Notes: a model not told the origin generated them from the sequence alone. A stretch of 64,000 nucleotides of DNA from Olsenella_K absiana (GCF_036408855.1 NZ_JAZGJQ010000008.1:1-64000); one strand, 5' to 3'; shown: positions 51,968 to 64,000, counted from the first letter of the stretch. A program made the numbers and translations.

Positions 51968-52438
51968 TTAGAAACGGTAGTGCGAGAAGGCGCGGTTGGC
52001 CTCGGCCATCTTGAACAGGTCCTCGCGACGCTTGACGGAGGCGCCGACGCCGTTCGCGGCGTCCATGATCTCGTTGGCGAGGCGCTCGGCCATGCTGTTC
52101 TCCTTGCGGGCACGGCTGAAGTTGACGATCCAACGGATGGCGAGGGTCGTGGCACGACGGGAGTTGACCTCCATGGGCACCTGGTAGGTAGCGCCACCGA
52201 CACGCTTGGGCTTGACCTCGAGGGTCGGGCGGACGTTGTCCATGGCCTTCTTGAAGACGGCCAGCGGGTCGGACTCGGTCTTCTTCTGGACGAGGTCGAA
52301 GGCGGTGTAGACGATGCGCTCTGCGGTGGCCTTCTTCCCGTCAAGCAGGACCTTGTTGATGAGCTGGGTCACGAGACGGTTGTTATAGACGGCGTCGGGA
52401 GTTACCTCACGACGGACTGCTGCTGCACGACGCGGCAT
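51968..52438 (-). CDS. rpsG: 30S ribosomal protein S7
   Basis: 156 aa. MPRRAAAVRREVTPDAVYNNRLVTQLINKVLLDGKK (opening region) and NVRPTLEVKPKRVGGATYQVPMEV are typical. Second gene of the str operon and in E. coli its translational repressor. Confidence 0.98.
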   Translation of the reverse strand: MPRRAAAVRREVTPDAVYNNRLVTQLINKVLLDGKKATAERIVYTAFDLVQKKTESDPLAVFKKAMDNVRPTLEVKPKRVGGATYQVPMEVNSRRATTLAIRWIVNFSRARKENSMAERLANEIMDAANGVGASVKRREDLFKMAEANRAFSHYRF

Positions 52439-52481
52439 ATGATATCTCCTCTAATCAAGATTCCGGATTCGCCTGGAGTCC

Positions 52482-52856
52482 CTACTCCTTGGGGCGCTTG
52501 GCACCGTAGCGGGAGCGGGCCTTCTTGCGGTTCTGGACTGCAGCGCAGTCATAGGCGCCGCGGATGACCTTGTAGCGGACACCGGGGAGGTCACGGACGC
52601 GGCCGCCGCGGACGAGCACGATCGAGTGCTCCTGGAGGTTGTGGCCCTCGCCGGGGATGTAAGCGGTGACCTCGATGCCGTTGACGAGACGGACACGCGC
52701 GACCTTGCGGAGGGCGGAGTTCGGCTTCTTCGGCGTGGTGGTGAAGACGCGGGTGCAGACGCCACGCTTCTGCGGGTTGTGCTGCAGCGCTGCGTTCTTC
52801 GACTTCGAGGCAGTACGGGTGCGCCCCTGGCGTACGAGCTGGTTGATAGTAGGCAA
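52482..52856 (-). CDS. rpsL: 30S ribosomal protein S12
   Basis: 124 aa, the canonical length, from TTG 52854-52856 with AAGGAGAG 4 bases upstream. PTINQLVRQGRT, TTTPKKPNSALRKVARVRL (wild-type Lys at the streptomycin site) and IPGEGHNLQEHS are diagnostic. An ATG-like start 15 codons upstream lies in the leader and is not conserved. Confidence 0.98.
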   Translation of the reverse strand: MPTINQLVRQGRTRTASKSKNAALQHNPQKRGVCTRVFTTTPKKPNSALRKVARVRLVNGIEVTAYIPGEGHNLQEHSIVLVRGGRVRDLPGVRYKVIRGAYDCAAVQNRKKARSRYGAKRPKE

Positions 52857-52885
52857 AGCTCTCTCCTTCTCAGAGACATACGGAT

Positions 52886-52930
52886 GGCGGTGCGCGAGCA
52901 CCTATGTATCAGGGACGACGCAGCACCGCC
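52886..52930 (-). promoter_or_regulatory. stem in the rpsL leader
   Basis: GGCGGTGC (52886-52893) pairs with GCACCGCC (52923-52930) across a 29-base loop, in which GGTGC-TCGC-GCACC (minus strand) is a competing small hairpin. The leader is about 120 bases long. Possible autoregulatory structure. Confidence 0.35.
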
Positions 52931-52983
52931 CTCCCGGATTGTCTATCTGCGCACGTGTCCCCTCCTGGCGGCACGCGGAGGAA

Positions 52984-53012
52984 ACTTTACGCCCACGCAC
53001 CGCTGTTGTCAA
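52984..53012 (-). promoter_or_regulatory. promoter of the rpsL-rpsG-fusA-rpsJ operon
   Basis: Perfect -35 TTGACA (53007-53012) and TAAAGT (52984-52989) with a 17-base spacer on the minus strand. The repeated 23-base element lies 2 bases upstream of the -35. Confidence 0.85.
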
Positions 53013-53014
53013 AA

Positions 53015-53037
53015 TACCACGGAGCCGGGCGTATCCA
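53015..53037 (-). repeat. 23-base repeated element, copy 2 (upstream of the rpsL promoter)
   Basis: Plus strand: TACCACGGAGCCG, variable base G, GCGTATCCA. It abuts the rpsL -35 at the position expected for an activator or UP element. Confidence 0.7.
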
Positions 53038-53070
53038 CATTCCACGAGAGCTGCACAAGGAAGATGAGGA

Positions 53071-53101
53071 AGGCCCCCACCGGTCGTGCCGGCAGGGGCC
53101 T
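53071..53101 (-). terminator. terminator after rpoC
   Basis: AGGCCCC (53071-53077) with GGGGCCT (53095-53101) and CCGG (53080-53083) with CCGG (53089-53092), a CA/CA internal loop, 5-base loop, then TTCCTC on the minus strand. It lies 49 bases past the rpoC stop. Confidence 0.6.
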
Positions 53102-53150
53102 CCTCGTCTCTCTCGTACGGGCCCGCAGATATCGCGAGCCTAGGTCGGGG

Positions 53151-57605
<4,455 letters not shown>

Positions 57606-57610
57606 GTTCG

Positions 57611-60600
57611 CTACTCCTTATCAGTCTTGGTTGCGTCGCCGACGAGGTCCTCGTCCGCAGTCGCGGAGGGGGCCACGGCGCCGATCAGGTCGTCCGCGCT
57701 GTTGGCGCCAGCGAGCACGTCGAGGGGATCCTCGGCCGCCTCCTCCTGTGCCGCGTCGGAGCGACGCGGCTCCTCGCGGTACTTGAGCGGCTCGATGTCC
57801 AGGGCGAGGGAGCGGATCTCCTTGACGAGGACCTTGAAGGACTCGGGGATGCCGGGGTCGGGCACGTTCTCGCCCTTGACGATGGCCTCGTAGGTCTTGA
57901 CGCGGCCGTTGGTGTCATCGGACTTGACCGTGAGGAGCTCCTGCAGCACGTTGGCGGCGCCGTAGGCGTACAGGGCCCAGACCTCCATCTCGCCGAAGCG
58001 CTGGCCACCGAACTGGGCCTTGCCGCCGAGCGGCTGCTGGGTGACGAGGCTGTAGGGGCCGGTCGAGCGCGCGTGGATCTTGTCATCGACCATGTGGCCG
58101 AGCTTCAGGATGTAGGAGGTGCCCACCGTGATCTTGCTCTTGAAGGGCTCGCCGGTGCGGCCGTCGTACAGGGTGGTCTTGCCGCGCTCGTTGAGCTGAG
58201 GCACGAAGTCCGCGTCCATGTGCTCGCCGTAGGTGATCATGGCCTTGTTGATGAGGTTGATGTTGCTGCGGCGGATGGCCTCGGCGACCTCAACGTCGGT
58301 CGCGCCGTCGAAGACGGGCGTGGAGACGTACATGGGGCCGGGGACGTAGCGCTTGGAGTCGGCGTCCTCGGTGTCCCAGCCGTGGGCGGCGGCCCAGCCG
58401 AGGTGGCACTCGAGGAGCTGGCCGACGTTCATACGCGACGGGACGCCCAGCGGGTCGAGAAGGACGTCGACGGGCGTGCCGTCGGCCATGTAGGGCATGT
58501 CCTCGATCGGCAGGACCTTGCAGACGACGCCCTTGTTGCCGTGGCGGCCGGAGATCTTGTCGCCCTGCTGGATCTTGCGGCGCTGCGCGACGAAGACGCG
58601 GACGAGCTCGTTGACTCCGGGCGGCAGGTCGTCGCCGGCCTCGCGGCTGAAGCGCACCACGTCGACGACGCGGCCGTAGGCGCCGTGCGGCATCTTGAGG
58701 GAGGTGTCGCGCACGTCGTGCGCCTTTGCGCCGAAGATGGCGCGCAGCAGCCTCTCCTCGGCCGTGAGCGCGGTCTCGCCCTTGGGCGTGACCTTGCCGA
58801 CCAGGATGTCGCCGGGGCCGACCTCGGCGCCGATGCGGATGATGCCGTCGTCGTCGAGGTTGGCGAGCATGTCCTCGCCCACGCTCGGGATCTCGCGCGT
58901 GATCTCCTCGGGACCGAGCTTGGTGTCGCGGGCGTCGATCTCGTGGCGGGAGATGTTGACCGAAGTCAGGAGGTCCTGCTGGACGAGCCTGTCGGAGACG
59001 ATGATGCCGTCCTCGTAGTTGTAGCCCTCCCACGGCATGTACGCCACGGTGAGGTTGCGGCCGAGGGCGAGCTCGCTCTGGTCGATGGAGGTGCCGTCGG
59101 CGAGCGGCTGGCCAGCCACCACGTGGTCGCCGACGTGGACGATCGGACGGTGGTTGATGCAGGTGCTCTGGTTGGAGCGCTCGTACTTGGGCAGGTCGTA
59201 GTTCTCCGGGCCCTTGTCGGTCGTGACCACGACGTGGGCGGCGTCGACCTCGGTGACGGTGCCGTCGTGCTCGGCGCAGATGATCTCGCCGGAGTCGATG
59301 GCGGCGCGGGCCTCCATGCCGGTGCCCACGTAGGGGGCGTCGGTCTGGATCAGCGGCACGGCCTGGCGCTGCATGTTGGCGCCCATGAGCGTACGCTTGG
59401 CGTCGTCGTGCTCGAGGAAGGGGATGAGGTTGGCGGCGACGGACAGCATCTGGCGGGGCGAGACGTCCATGTAGTCGACGTCGGCGATGTCGACCTGGGC
59501 CGGAGCGCCGAAGGAGCCGTCGAAGTCCACCGTACGGGCGATGACGCGGTCGGGGTGCGTGAGGTTGCCGTCGGCATCCGTGATCACGAACTCGCCGGTC
59601 TTGGGATCCACCGGCGTGTTGGCCGGGGCGATGTTGTGCTTCTCCTCCTCGTCGGCGGTCATCCACACGATCTCGTCGGTGACCTTGCCGTCGACGACCT
59701 TGCGGTAGGGGGCCTCGATGAAGCCGTAGGGGTTCACGTGCGCGTAGAGCGCGAGCGAGCCAATGAGGCCGATGTTGGGGCCCTCGGGGGTCTCAATCGG
59801 GCACATGCGGGAGTAGTGCGAGTTGTGGACGTCGCGCACGGCGGTCGGGACGTTGGTGCGGCGGCTGGAGCCAGACTTGTGGCCCGCGAGGCCGCCGGGG
59901 CCGAGCGCCGAGAGGCGACGCTTGTGCGTGAGGCCGGAGAGCGGGTTGTTCTGGTCCATGAACTGCGACAGCTGCGAGGAGCCGTAGAACTCCTTGATGG
60001 CCGCCACGATCGGGCGGATGTTGATCAGCGACTGCGGCGTGATGTCGTCGGCGTCCTGGGAGGCCATACGCTCGCGGACGACGCGCTCCATGCGACTCAT
60101 ACCGATGCGGAACTGGTTCTGGACCAGCTCGCCCACGGTGCGGATGCGGCGGTTGCCGAAGTGGTCGATGTCGTCGAAGCTCTTGGTGGTGTCGCCCTCG
60201 TGCAGCGCGAGGAGGTAGCGCAGGGCGGTGACGATGTCGTCGCTCGTGATGACGCGCGAGCCGCCCTCGTCGTCCATGCCGAGCTTCTTGTTGATCTTGT
60301 AGCGGCCGACGCGCGCGAGGTCGTAGCGCTGGTTGTTGAAGTAGAGGCCCTCGAGCAGCGACTTGGCGGAGTCGACGGTGGGAGGCTCGCCGGGGCGCTG
60401 GCGACGGTAGATCTCGAGGAGGGCGTCCTCGCGGTTGGTCGCGAGGTCGCGCTCGAGCGTGGAGCGGACCACGTCGGAGTCGCCGAGGAGGTTCATGATC
60501 TCGTCGTCGCTCTCGGCGATGCCCAGGGCGCGCAGCAGCAGGGTCGCGCTCTGGCGACGCTTGCGGTCGATGGAGACGACCAGGTGGCCGCGCTTGTCGA

Positions 60601-61126
60601 CCTCGAACTCGAGCCAGGCGCCGCGGGCCGGGATGAACTGGCAGCGCTGGACCTCGACGCCGTTGTCCATCTCCTGGGAGAAGTAGACGCCCGGGGAGCG
60701 GACGAGCTGGGAGACGACCGCGCGCTCGGTGCCGTTGATGATGAAGGTGCCGCGGCCCGTCATGAGCGGGAAGTCGCCCATGAAGACGAGCTGCTCCTTG
60801 ATCTCGCCGGTCTCCTTGTTGATGAAGCGGACGTCGACGAAGAGCGGTGCCTGATAGGAGATGTCCTTGGCGCGGCACTCGGCGATTGTGTTGGCCGGGT
60901 CGCCGAACTGGTGCTCGCCGAAGGTGACCTCCATGGTGTGCGCGGAGTTCTCGATGGGCGAGAACTCGGCGAAGGACTCTGCAAGGCCCTCCGTCATGAA
61001 GCGCTCAAAGGACTCCTTCTGCACCGAGATCAGGTTGGGCAGCTCCATCGCGGGAGGTATCTTGCTGAAGCTCACGCGCTGGCGCATCGTTTGGGCAGTG
61101 TTTTGGGAAGACTTTGCGGTAGTCAC
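57611..61126 (-). CDS. rpoB: DNA-directed RNA polymerase beta subunit
   Basis: 1171 aa. Landmarks are the rifampicin pocket SSQLSQFMDQNNPLSGLTHKRRLSALGPGGL near residue 390 with standard sensitive residues (Q, D, H, S), VGPGDILVGKVTPKGE, and GGKAQFGGQRFGEMEVWALYAYGAA. The GTG start at 61124-61126 has GGAGG 9 bases upstream. C-terminal 50 residues are acidic. Its own promoter lies at 61180-61208. Confidence 0.98.
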   Translation of the reverse strand: MTTAKSSQNTAQTMRQRVSFSKIPPAMELPNLISVQKESFERFMTEGLAESFAEFSPIENSAHTMEVTFGEHQFGDPANTIAECRAKDISYQAPLFVDVRFINKETGEIKEQLVFMGDFPLMTGRGTFIINGTERAVVSQLVRSPGVYFSQEMDNGVEVQRCQFIPARGAWLEFEVDKRGHLVVSIDRKRRQSATLLLRALGIAESDDEIMNLLGDSDVVRSTLERDLATNREDALLEIYRRQRPGEPPTVDSAKSLLEGLYFNNQRYDLARVGRYKINKKLGMDDEGGSRVITSDDIVTALRYLLALHEGDTTKSFDDIDHFGNRRIRTVGELVQNQFRIGMSRMERVVRERMASQDADDITPQSLINIRPIVAAIKEFYGSSQLSQFMDQNNPLSGLTHKRRLSALGPGGLAGHKSGSSRRTNVPTAVRDVHNSHYSRMCPIETPEGPNIGLIGSLALYAHVNPYGFIEAPYRKVVDGKVTDEIVWMTADEEEKHNIAPANTPVDPKTGEFVITDADGNLTHPDRVIARTVDFDGSFGAPAQVDIADVDYMDVSPRQMLSVAANLIPFLEHDDAKRTLMGANMQRQAVPLIQTDAPYVGTGMEARAAIDSGEIICAEHDGTVTEVDAAHVVVTTDKGPENYDLPKYERSNQSTCINHRPIVHVGDHVVAGQPLADGTSIDQSELALGRNLTVAYMPWEGYNYEDGIIVSDRLVQQDLLTSVNISRHEIDARDTKLGPEEITREIPSVGEDMLANLDDDGIIRIGAEVGPGDILVGKVTPKGETALTAEERLLRAIFGAKAHDVRDTSLKMPHGAYGRVVDVVRFSREAGDDLPPGVNELVRVFVAQRRKIQQGDKISGRHGNKGVVCKVLPIEDMPYMADGTPVDVLLDPLGVPSRMNVGQLLECHLGWAAAHGWDTEDADSKRYVPGPMYVSTPVFDGATDVEVAEAIRRSNINLINKAMITYGEHMDADFVPQLNERGKTTLYDGRTGEPFKSKITVGTSYILKLGHMVDDKIHARSTGPYSLVTQQPLGGKAQFGGQRFGEMEVWALYAYGAANVLQELLTVKSDDTNGRVKTYEAIVKGENVPDPGIPESFKVLVKEIRSLALDIEPLKYREEPRRSDAAQEEAAEDPLDVLAGANSADDLIGAVAPSATADEDLVGDATKTDKE

Positions 61127-61179
61127 CAGGCACTTCCTCCTTCGAAAAAGTGGAAAAGCGGCATTTGTCGCAATCTAAT

Positions 61180-61208
61180 AAACTACCCGGGCGCAAACCA
61201 CAAGTCAA
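61180..61208 (-). promoter_or_regulatory. promoter of rpoBC
   Basis: TTGACT (61203-61208) and TAGTTT (61180-61185), 17 bases apart on the minus strand. The -35 lies inside one arm of the 13-bp inverted repeat 61196-61230. Confidence 0.75.
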
Positions 61209-61230
61209 TGTAAACCCTTGACTTGTGGTT
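61196..61230. repeat. perfect 13-bp inverted repeat overlapping the rpoB promoter
   Basis: AACCACAAGTCAA (61196-61208) and its exact complement TTGACTTGTGGTT (61218-61230), separated by 9 bases. Each arm contains TTGACT, so a -35 faces both ways; on the plus strand TAGGTT (61241-61246) follows at 17 bases. Likely operator or paired divergent promoters. Confidence 0.75.
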
Positions 61231-61324
61231 CTTTTTCCACTAGGTTTGCTTGAATACCCCTCTAGCTGCGCAATCTTCGTCGAGGTTGTGGAGCGGCTGT
61301 GAAGGCATGATTGCGAGCACAAAA

Positions 61325-61351
61325 AAGGCCGGCCCCGGTGGGGCCGGCCTT
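61325..61351 (-). terminator. terminator after rplL
   Basis: 12-bp stem AAGGCCGGCCCC (61325-61336) with GGGGCCGGCCTT (61340-61351), 3-base loop, T-run (61321-61326) on the minus strand, 24 bases past the rplL stop. It separates rplJL from rpoBC. Confidence 0.85.
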
Positions 61352-61374
61352 CTCAGTAGGCGCGGAGTGCGAGC

Positions 61375-61749
61375 TTACTTGAGGGAGACGGAAGCGCCAG
61401 CCTCCTCGAGCTCCTTCTTGGCGGCCTCGGCCTCGTCCTTCTTGACGCCCTCCATGAGGGTGCCCTTCTTCTCGACGGCCTCCTTGGCCTCCTTCAGGCC
61501 AAGGTTGGTGAGCTTGCGGACGACCTTGATGACGGCGATCTTCTGGGCGCCGAAGTCGTCGAGGACGACGTCGAAGGAGTCCTTCTCCTCCTCGGCGGGA
61601 GCGGCGGCCGCAGGGGCAGCGGCGACGGCGGCGACGGGGGCGGCGGCGGAGACGCCGAAGACGTCCTCCAGCTCGTGAACGAGCTCAGAGAGCTCGAGGG
61701 CGGACATGCTCTTGAGAGCCTCGACGATCTCATCCTTGGTAACAGCCAT
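61375..61749 (-). CDS. rplL: 50S ribosomal protein L7/L12
   Basis: 124 aa. N-terminal dimerisation helices (KDEIVEALKSMSALELSELVHELEDVFG, in part), an Ala-rich hinge, and the factor-binding domain EKDSFDVVLDDFGAQKIAVIKVVR, GLKEAKEAVE, with a typical C-terminus. Binds translational GTPases. 70 bases after rplJ. Confidence 0.98.
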   Translation of the reverse strand: MAVTKDEIVEALKSMSALELSELVHELEDVFGVSAAAPVAAVAAAPAAAAPAEEEKDSFDVVLDDFGAQKIAVIKVVRKLTNLGLKEAKEAVEKKGTLMEGVKKDEAEAAKKELEEAGASVSLK

Positions 61750-61819
61750 GCTGGTTCTCCTTTAAACGGGCACCCTCCTGGGTGCCTGGTCAAGACGTGC
61801 GAACGAACGTGCGCGGGGG

Positions 61820-62347
61820 CTAGGCAGCCTCCTTCTCCTTCTGCTCGGCGACCTGGCTGAGCGCGGTGACGAGACCACGAGCAGGGCCGGCGCAGACGGA
61901 AGCGATGCCGCGGAGCGGCGCCGCCAGGACGTACACGAGCTGGGCGACGAGCTCGTCGTGGGACGGAAGCTCGGCGTAGGCCTTCGCAGACTCGGCGTCG
62001 AGCGCCTTGCCGTCGGCGATGCCTGCGACCCACTCGATCTTCTTCAGGGCCTCGGACTCCTTCTTGATCGCCTTGGCGGCGTCGACGGGGTCGTTCTCGA
62101 AGAAGACGTAGGCGCAGGTGCCCTTCAGCTTGTCGCTGATGTCAGGCAGGCCCGCGTTCTTGAGGGCGATGTTCACGATGTTGTTCTTGTAGACCTTCAT
62201 CGTGGAGTTCGCGTCCCTCAGGGCGTGGCGAAGCTCCTGGGTCTCCTTGACGGTGAGACCGCGGTAGTCAATCACGAAGACGCCCTTGGAGGACTCGAGG
62301 GACTCGGTGACCTTCTGGAGCATGTCGATGTTTGCTTGTGCTGGCAT
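61820..62347 (-). CDS. rplJ: 50S ribosomal protein L10
   Basis: 175 aa. LQKVTESLESSKGVFVIDYRGLTVKETQELRHALRD and NIALKNAGL identify L10, base of the L7/L12 stalk. ATG 62345-62347 with AAGGAGG upstream; 47 in-frame codons further 5' lie in the structured leader. L10 commonly autoregulates via its leader. Confidence 0.97.
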   Translation of the reverse strand: MPAQANIDMLQKVTESLESSKGVFVIDYRGLTVKETQELRHALRDANSTMKVYKNNIVNIALKNAGLPDISDKLKGTCAYVFFENDPVDAAKAIKKESEALKKIEWVAGIADGKALDAESAKAYAELPSHDELVAQLVYVLAAPLRGIASVCAGPARGLVTALSQVAEQKEKEAA

Positions 62348-62560
62348 TGAGTACACCTCCTTGTAATGCGATCTGGCACGAACTGCCGCAGAGGATGCAC
62401 TCCAAAAAGGAGGGCTCCGTCTGACGCAGCCAGACGGAGCCCCTGAAGTGACGCCTTCGAAGCTACCTCGGCAGGCGGGATACCCCATTGAGCCTCACGG
62501 CACCGGCTGTCTCTGGCAGATAACGTGCAACGGTACGTATGCCCTTTCGGGCTCATAGCA
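62348..62560 (-). ncRNA. L10-type ribosomal protein leader of rplJL
   Basis: About 210 bases between promoter and rplJ. It contains GAGCCCGAAAGGGC (small hairpin near 62541-62553), several paired segments, and the terminator at 62412-62442 just before the coding region. This fits the widespread L10 leader in which the L10-L12 complex binds the RNA and promotes termination. Identity inferred from position and architecture; not folded here. Confidence 0.65.
62412..62442 (-). terminator. attenuator terminator in the rplJ leader
   Basis: Perfect 12-bp stem GGGCTCCGTCTG (62412-62423) with CAGACGGAGCCC (62431-62442), 7-base loop, TTTTT (62404-62408) on the minus strand, about 57 bases before the rplJ start codon. 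Confidence 0.85.
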
Positions 62561-62588
62561 TTCTCGCAGCCCCGGCTGGGCTTGTCAA
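62560..62588 (-). promoter_or_regulatory. promoter of rplJL
   Basis: TTGACA (62583-62588) and GAGAAT (62560-62565), 17 bases apart on the minus strand. The -35 begins one base after the T-run of the rplA terminator. Confidence 0.75.
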
Positions 62589-62589
62589 C

Positions 62590-62627
62590 AAAAAAAGGCC
62601 GCCACGGGAGCCTGCTCCCGTAGCGGC
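62590..62627 (-). terminator. terminator of rplKA
   Basis: GCCGC (62598-62602) with GCGGC (62623-62627) and ACGGGAGC (62604-62611) with GCTCCCGT (62614-62621), one C/A mismatch, tiny CT loop as drawn, then seven T on the minus strand (62590-62596). It ends 36 bases past the rplA stop. Confidence 0.88.
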
Positions 62628-62662
62628 ACATTTTCTACACCCGAGAAGTACCTCGGGCTAGC

Positions 62663-63367
62663 CTACTCGGCCATGAAGTCGCGGGTGACGCTCGGGTCCA
62701 CCTTGACGCCAGGGCCCATCGTCGAGGAGACAACGACGGACTTGATGTACTTGCCCTTCGCGCTCGACGGCTTGACGCGCAGCAGCTCGGTCAGCAGGGC
62801 GCCGTAGTTCTCCACGAGCTTCTCGGTGTCGAAGGACGCCTTGCCCATGGGGACGTGGCAGATGCCGTAGCGGTCGGCGCGGTACTCGACGCGACCGGCC
62901 TTGAGCTCCTTGACCATCTTCTCGACGTCCATGGTGACGGTGCCGAGCTTGGGGTTCGGCATGAGGCCGCGGGGGCCGAGGACGCGACCGAGGCGGCCGA
63001 CCTTGCCCATCATGTTCGGCGTCGCGATGGCAGCGTCGAAGTCGATGTTGCCCTTCTGGACCTGCTCGACGAGGTCGTCGGAGCCGACGATGTCGGCGCC
63101 GGCAGCCTTTGCCTCCTCGGCCTTGGCGCCCTCGGCGAAGACCGCCACGCGGACGCTCTTGCCGGTGCCGTTGGGCAGGCTGATAGAGCCGCGGATGTTC
63201 TGGTCGGCCTTGCGGGTGTCGACGCCCAGGCGGATGGCGACCTCGACGGTCTCGTCGAACTTCGCGCTGGCGAGCTCCTTGACGAGCGCCATGGCTGCCT
63301 TCGGCGCGTAGAGCTTCTTCTCGACCTTCTCGGACGCGTTGTTGTACTTCTTGCCGTGCTTCGCCAT
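62663..63367 (-). CDS. rplA: 50S ribosomal protein L1
   Basis: 234 aa. GKKYNNASEKVEKKLYAPKAAM at the N-terminus, then the L1 signature MGKVGRLGRVLGPRGLMPNPKLGTV and SSTMGPGVKVDPS. ATG 63365-63367 has AGGAGG upstream; 14 codons before it are not conserved. L1 stalk protein and, in many bacteria, repressor of rplKA. Confidence 0.98.
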   Translation of the reverse strand: MAKHGKKYNNASEKVEKKLYAPKAAMALVKELASAKFDETVEVAIRLGVDTRKADQNIRGSISLPNGTGKSVRVAVFAEGAKAEEAKAAGADIVGSDDLVEQVQKGNIDFDAAIATPNMMGKVGRLGRVLGPRGLMPNPKLGTVTMDVEKMVKELKAGRVEYRADRYGICHVPMGKASFDTEKLVENYGALLTELLRVKPSSAKGKYIKSVVVSSTMGPGVKVDPSVTRDFMAE

Positions 63368-63454
63368 TCTCTTACCTCCTGTGGTCACAGGGCGGCGTGG
63401 CCCTCCCACGTAGGCGCCCCGGGGGGCGCGGATTGATACTGCGAGCAGCTCCTG

Positions 63455-63883
63455 CTACTCGGCGATGGTGACGCCCATGGAGCGGGCGGTACCGGCGACG
63501 ATCCTCTTGGCGGCCTCGATGTCGTTGGCGTTGAGGTCCGGCATCTTGATCTCGGCGATCTTGGTGAGCTGCTCCTGCGTGAGCTGGCCGACCTTGTCGC
63601 GCTGGGGCACGCCGGAGCCGCTCTTGAGGCCGAGCTCCTTCTTGATCAGCTGGGCCGCGGGAGGGGTCTTGGTGATGAAGGTGAAGGAGCGGTCCTCGTA
63701 GACGGTGATCTCGACGGGGATGATGTCGCCGGCCTTGTCCTTCGTCTCAGCGTTGAACTGCTGGCAGAACTGCATGATGTTGACCTGCGCAGCGCCCAGA
63801 GCGGGACCGACGGGAGGCGCGGGGTTGGCCTGGCCGGCAGGAATCTGGAGCTTGATGAAGTGCACTACCTTCTTCTTGGGCAT
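63455..63883 (-). CDS. rplK: 50S ribosomal protein L11
   Basis: 142 aa. FIKLQIPAGQANPAPPVGPALGAAQVNIMQFCQQFNAET is the L11 N-terminus, binding site of thiostrepton-class antibiotics; the C-terminal domain ends IVAGTARSMGV. GGAGG upstream of the ATG. Bases 63884-64000 contain no gene; a weak TTGCCA and GAATGC pair with 17-base spacing is the only promoter-like signal. Confidence 0.98.
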   Translation of the reverse strand: MPKKKVVHFIKLQIPAGQANPAPPVGPALGAAQVNIMQFCQQFNAETKDKAGDIIPVEITVYEDRSFTFITKTPPAAQLIKKELGLKSGSGVPQRDKVGQLTQEQLTKIAEIKMPDLNANDIEAAKRIVAGTARSMGVTIAE

Positions 63884-64000
63884 GTTCCCTCCTAGGAACT
63901 CGTTGCTCTAACGAAGCTATGTCGCTGCCAGGCACAGAGAAGCATTCCTCACCGAATCAGTGGCTGGCAAGGTTGACCTGTCTACTCCAGGACGGTTACC

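Noticed and set aside
42598..53037. Idea that the 23-base repeats are insertion-sequence ends or part of a CRISPR array
   Set aside because: Only two good copies, 10 kb apart, no transposase, no spacers, and both lie upstream of ribosomal genes.
58073..61213. 1046-codon open frame on the plus strand opposite rpoB (and a 962-codon one opposite rpoC)
   Set aside because: Products are low-complexity and rich in Val, Asp, Leu and Gly, as expected from the antisense of high-GC codon usage; the minus strand encodes textbook RNA polymerase subunits.

Overview
The window looks like chromosomal DNA of a high-GC anaerobic actinobacterium, most likely a member of the Coriobacteriia (Olsenella/Atopobium/Collinsella-like). 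This is inferred from base composition, the gene content (F-type ATP synthase, NfnAB-type bifurcating transhydrogenase, ECF transporter with a fused ATPase) and the ribosomal gene order. No tRNA, rRNA, insertion sequence, prophage or CRISPR array was recognised. Most genes lie on the minus strand; the exceptions are a trigger-factor-like gene, pth and nfnAB (18.5-22.4 kb) and one glycosyltransferase (48.3-49.3 kb).

Layout. 0.1-5.5 kb: a divergent phosphohexomutase, galU, a MetH-barrel-like gene coupled to a DtxR-type regulator, and murA at the end of the ATP synthase operon. 5.5-12.6 kb: the complete F1Fo ATP synthase, transcribed in the order atpI-like, B, E, F, H, A, G, D, C. 12.9-18.4 kb: upp, tsaC, prmC (with a large acidic insertion), prfA and an FAD oxidoreductase. 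18.5-22.4 kb (+): trigger-factor-like gene, pth, nfnA, nfnB. 22.6-26.1 kb: an ECF transporter (S component, fused double ATPase, EcfT) preceded by a tryptophan-rich leader peptide and an intrinsic terminator, a classical attenuator layout. 26.2-27.3 kb: a GT2 glycosyltransferase.

27.5-44.4 kb: the alpha, spc and S10 ribosomal protein clusters, read rightmost to leftmost: rplC-D-W-B-rpsS-rplV-rpsC-rplP-rpmC-rpsQ-rplN-rplX, then terminator and leader, rplE-rpsZ-rpsH-rplF-rplR-rpsE-rpmD-rplO-secY, terminator, adk-map, infA-rpmJ-rpsM-rpsK-rpsD-rpoA-rplQ, terminator, truA. rpmJ is only 37 codons long. 44.5-49.3 kb: a polysaccharide or cell-envelope cluster (YfhO-like, YdjC/ChbG-like, GtrB-like) that separates rplC from rpsJ. 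49.5-52.9 kb: rpsL-rpsG-fusA-rpsJ, without tuf. 53.1-64 kb: rplK-rplA, rplJ-rplL with an L10-type leader, and rpoB-rpoC, each with its own promoter or terminator signals.

The most interesting non-coding signals are the tryptophan attenuator of the ECF transporter, a 23-base element repeated upstream of rplB and rpsL (with a weaker copy upstream of rplC), a perfect 13-bp inverted repeat overlapping the rpoB promoter, and a terminator plus structured leader that splits the ribosomal supercluster between rplX and rplE. Promoters, hairpins and repeats were found by eye; no folding or database search was run.
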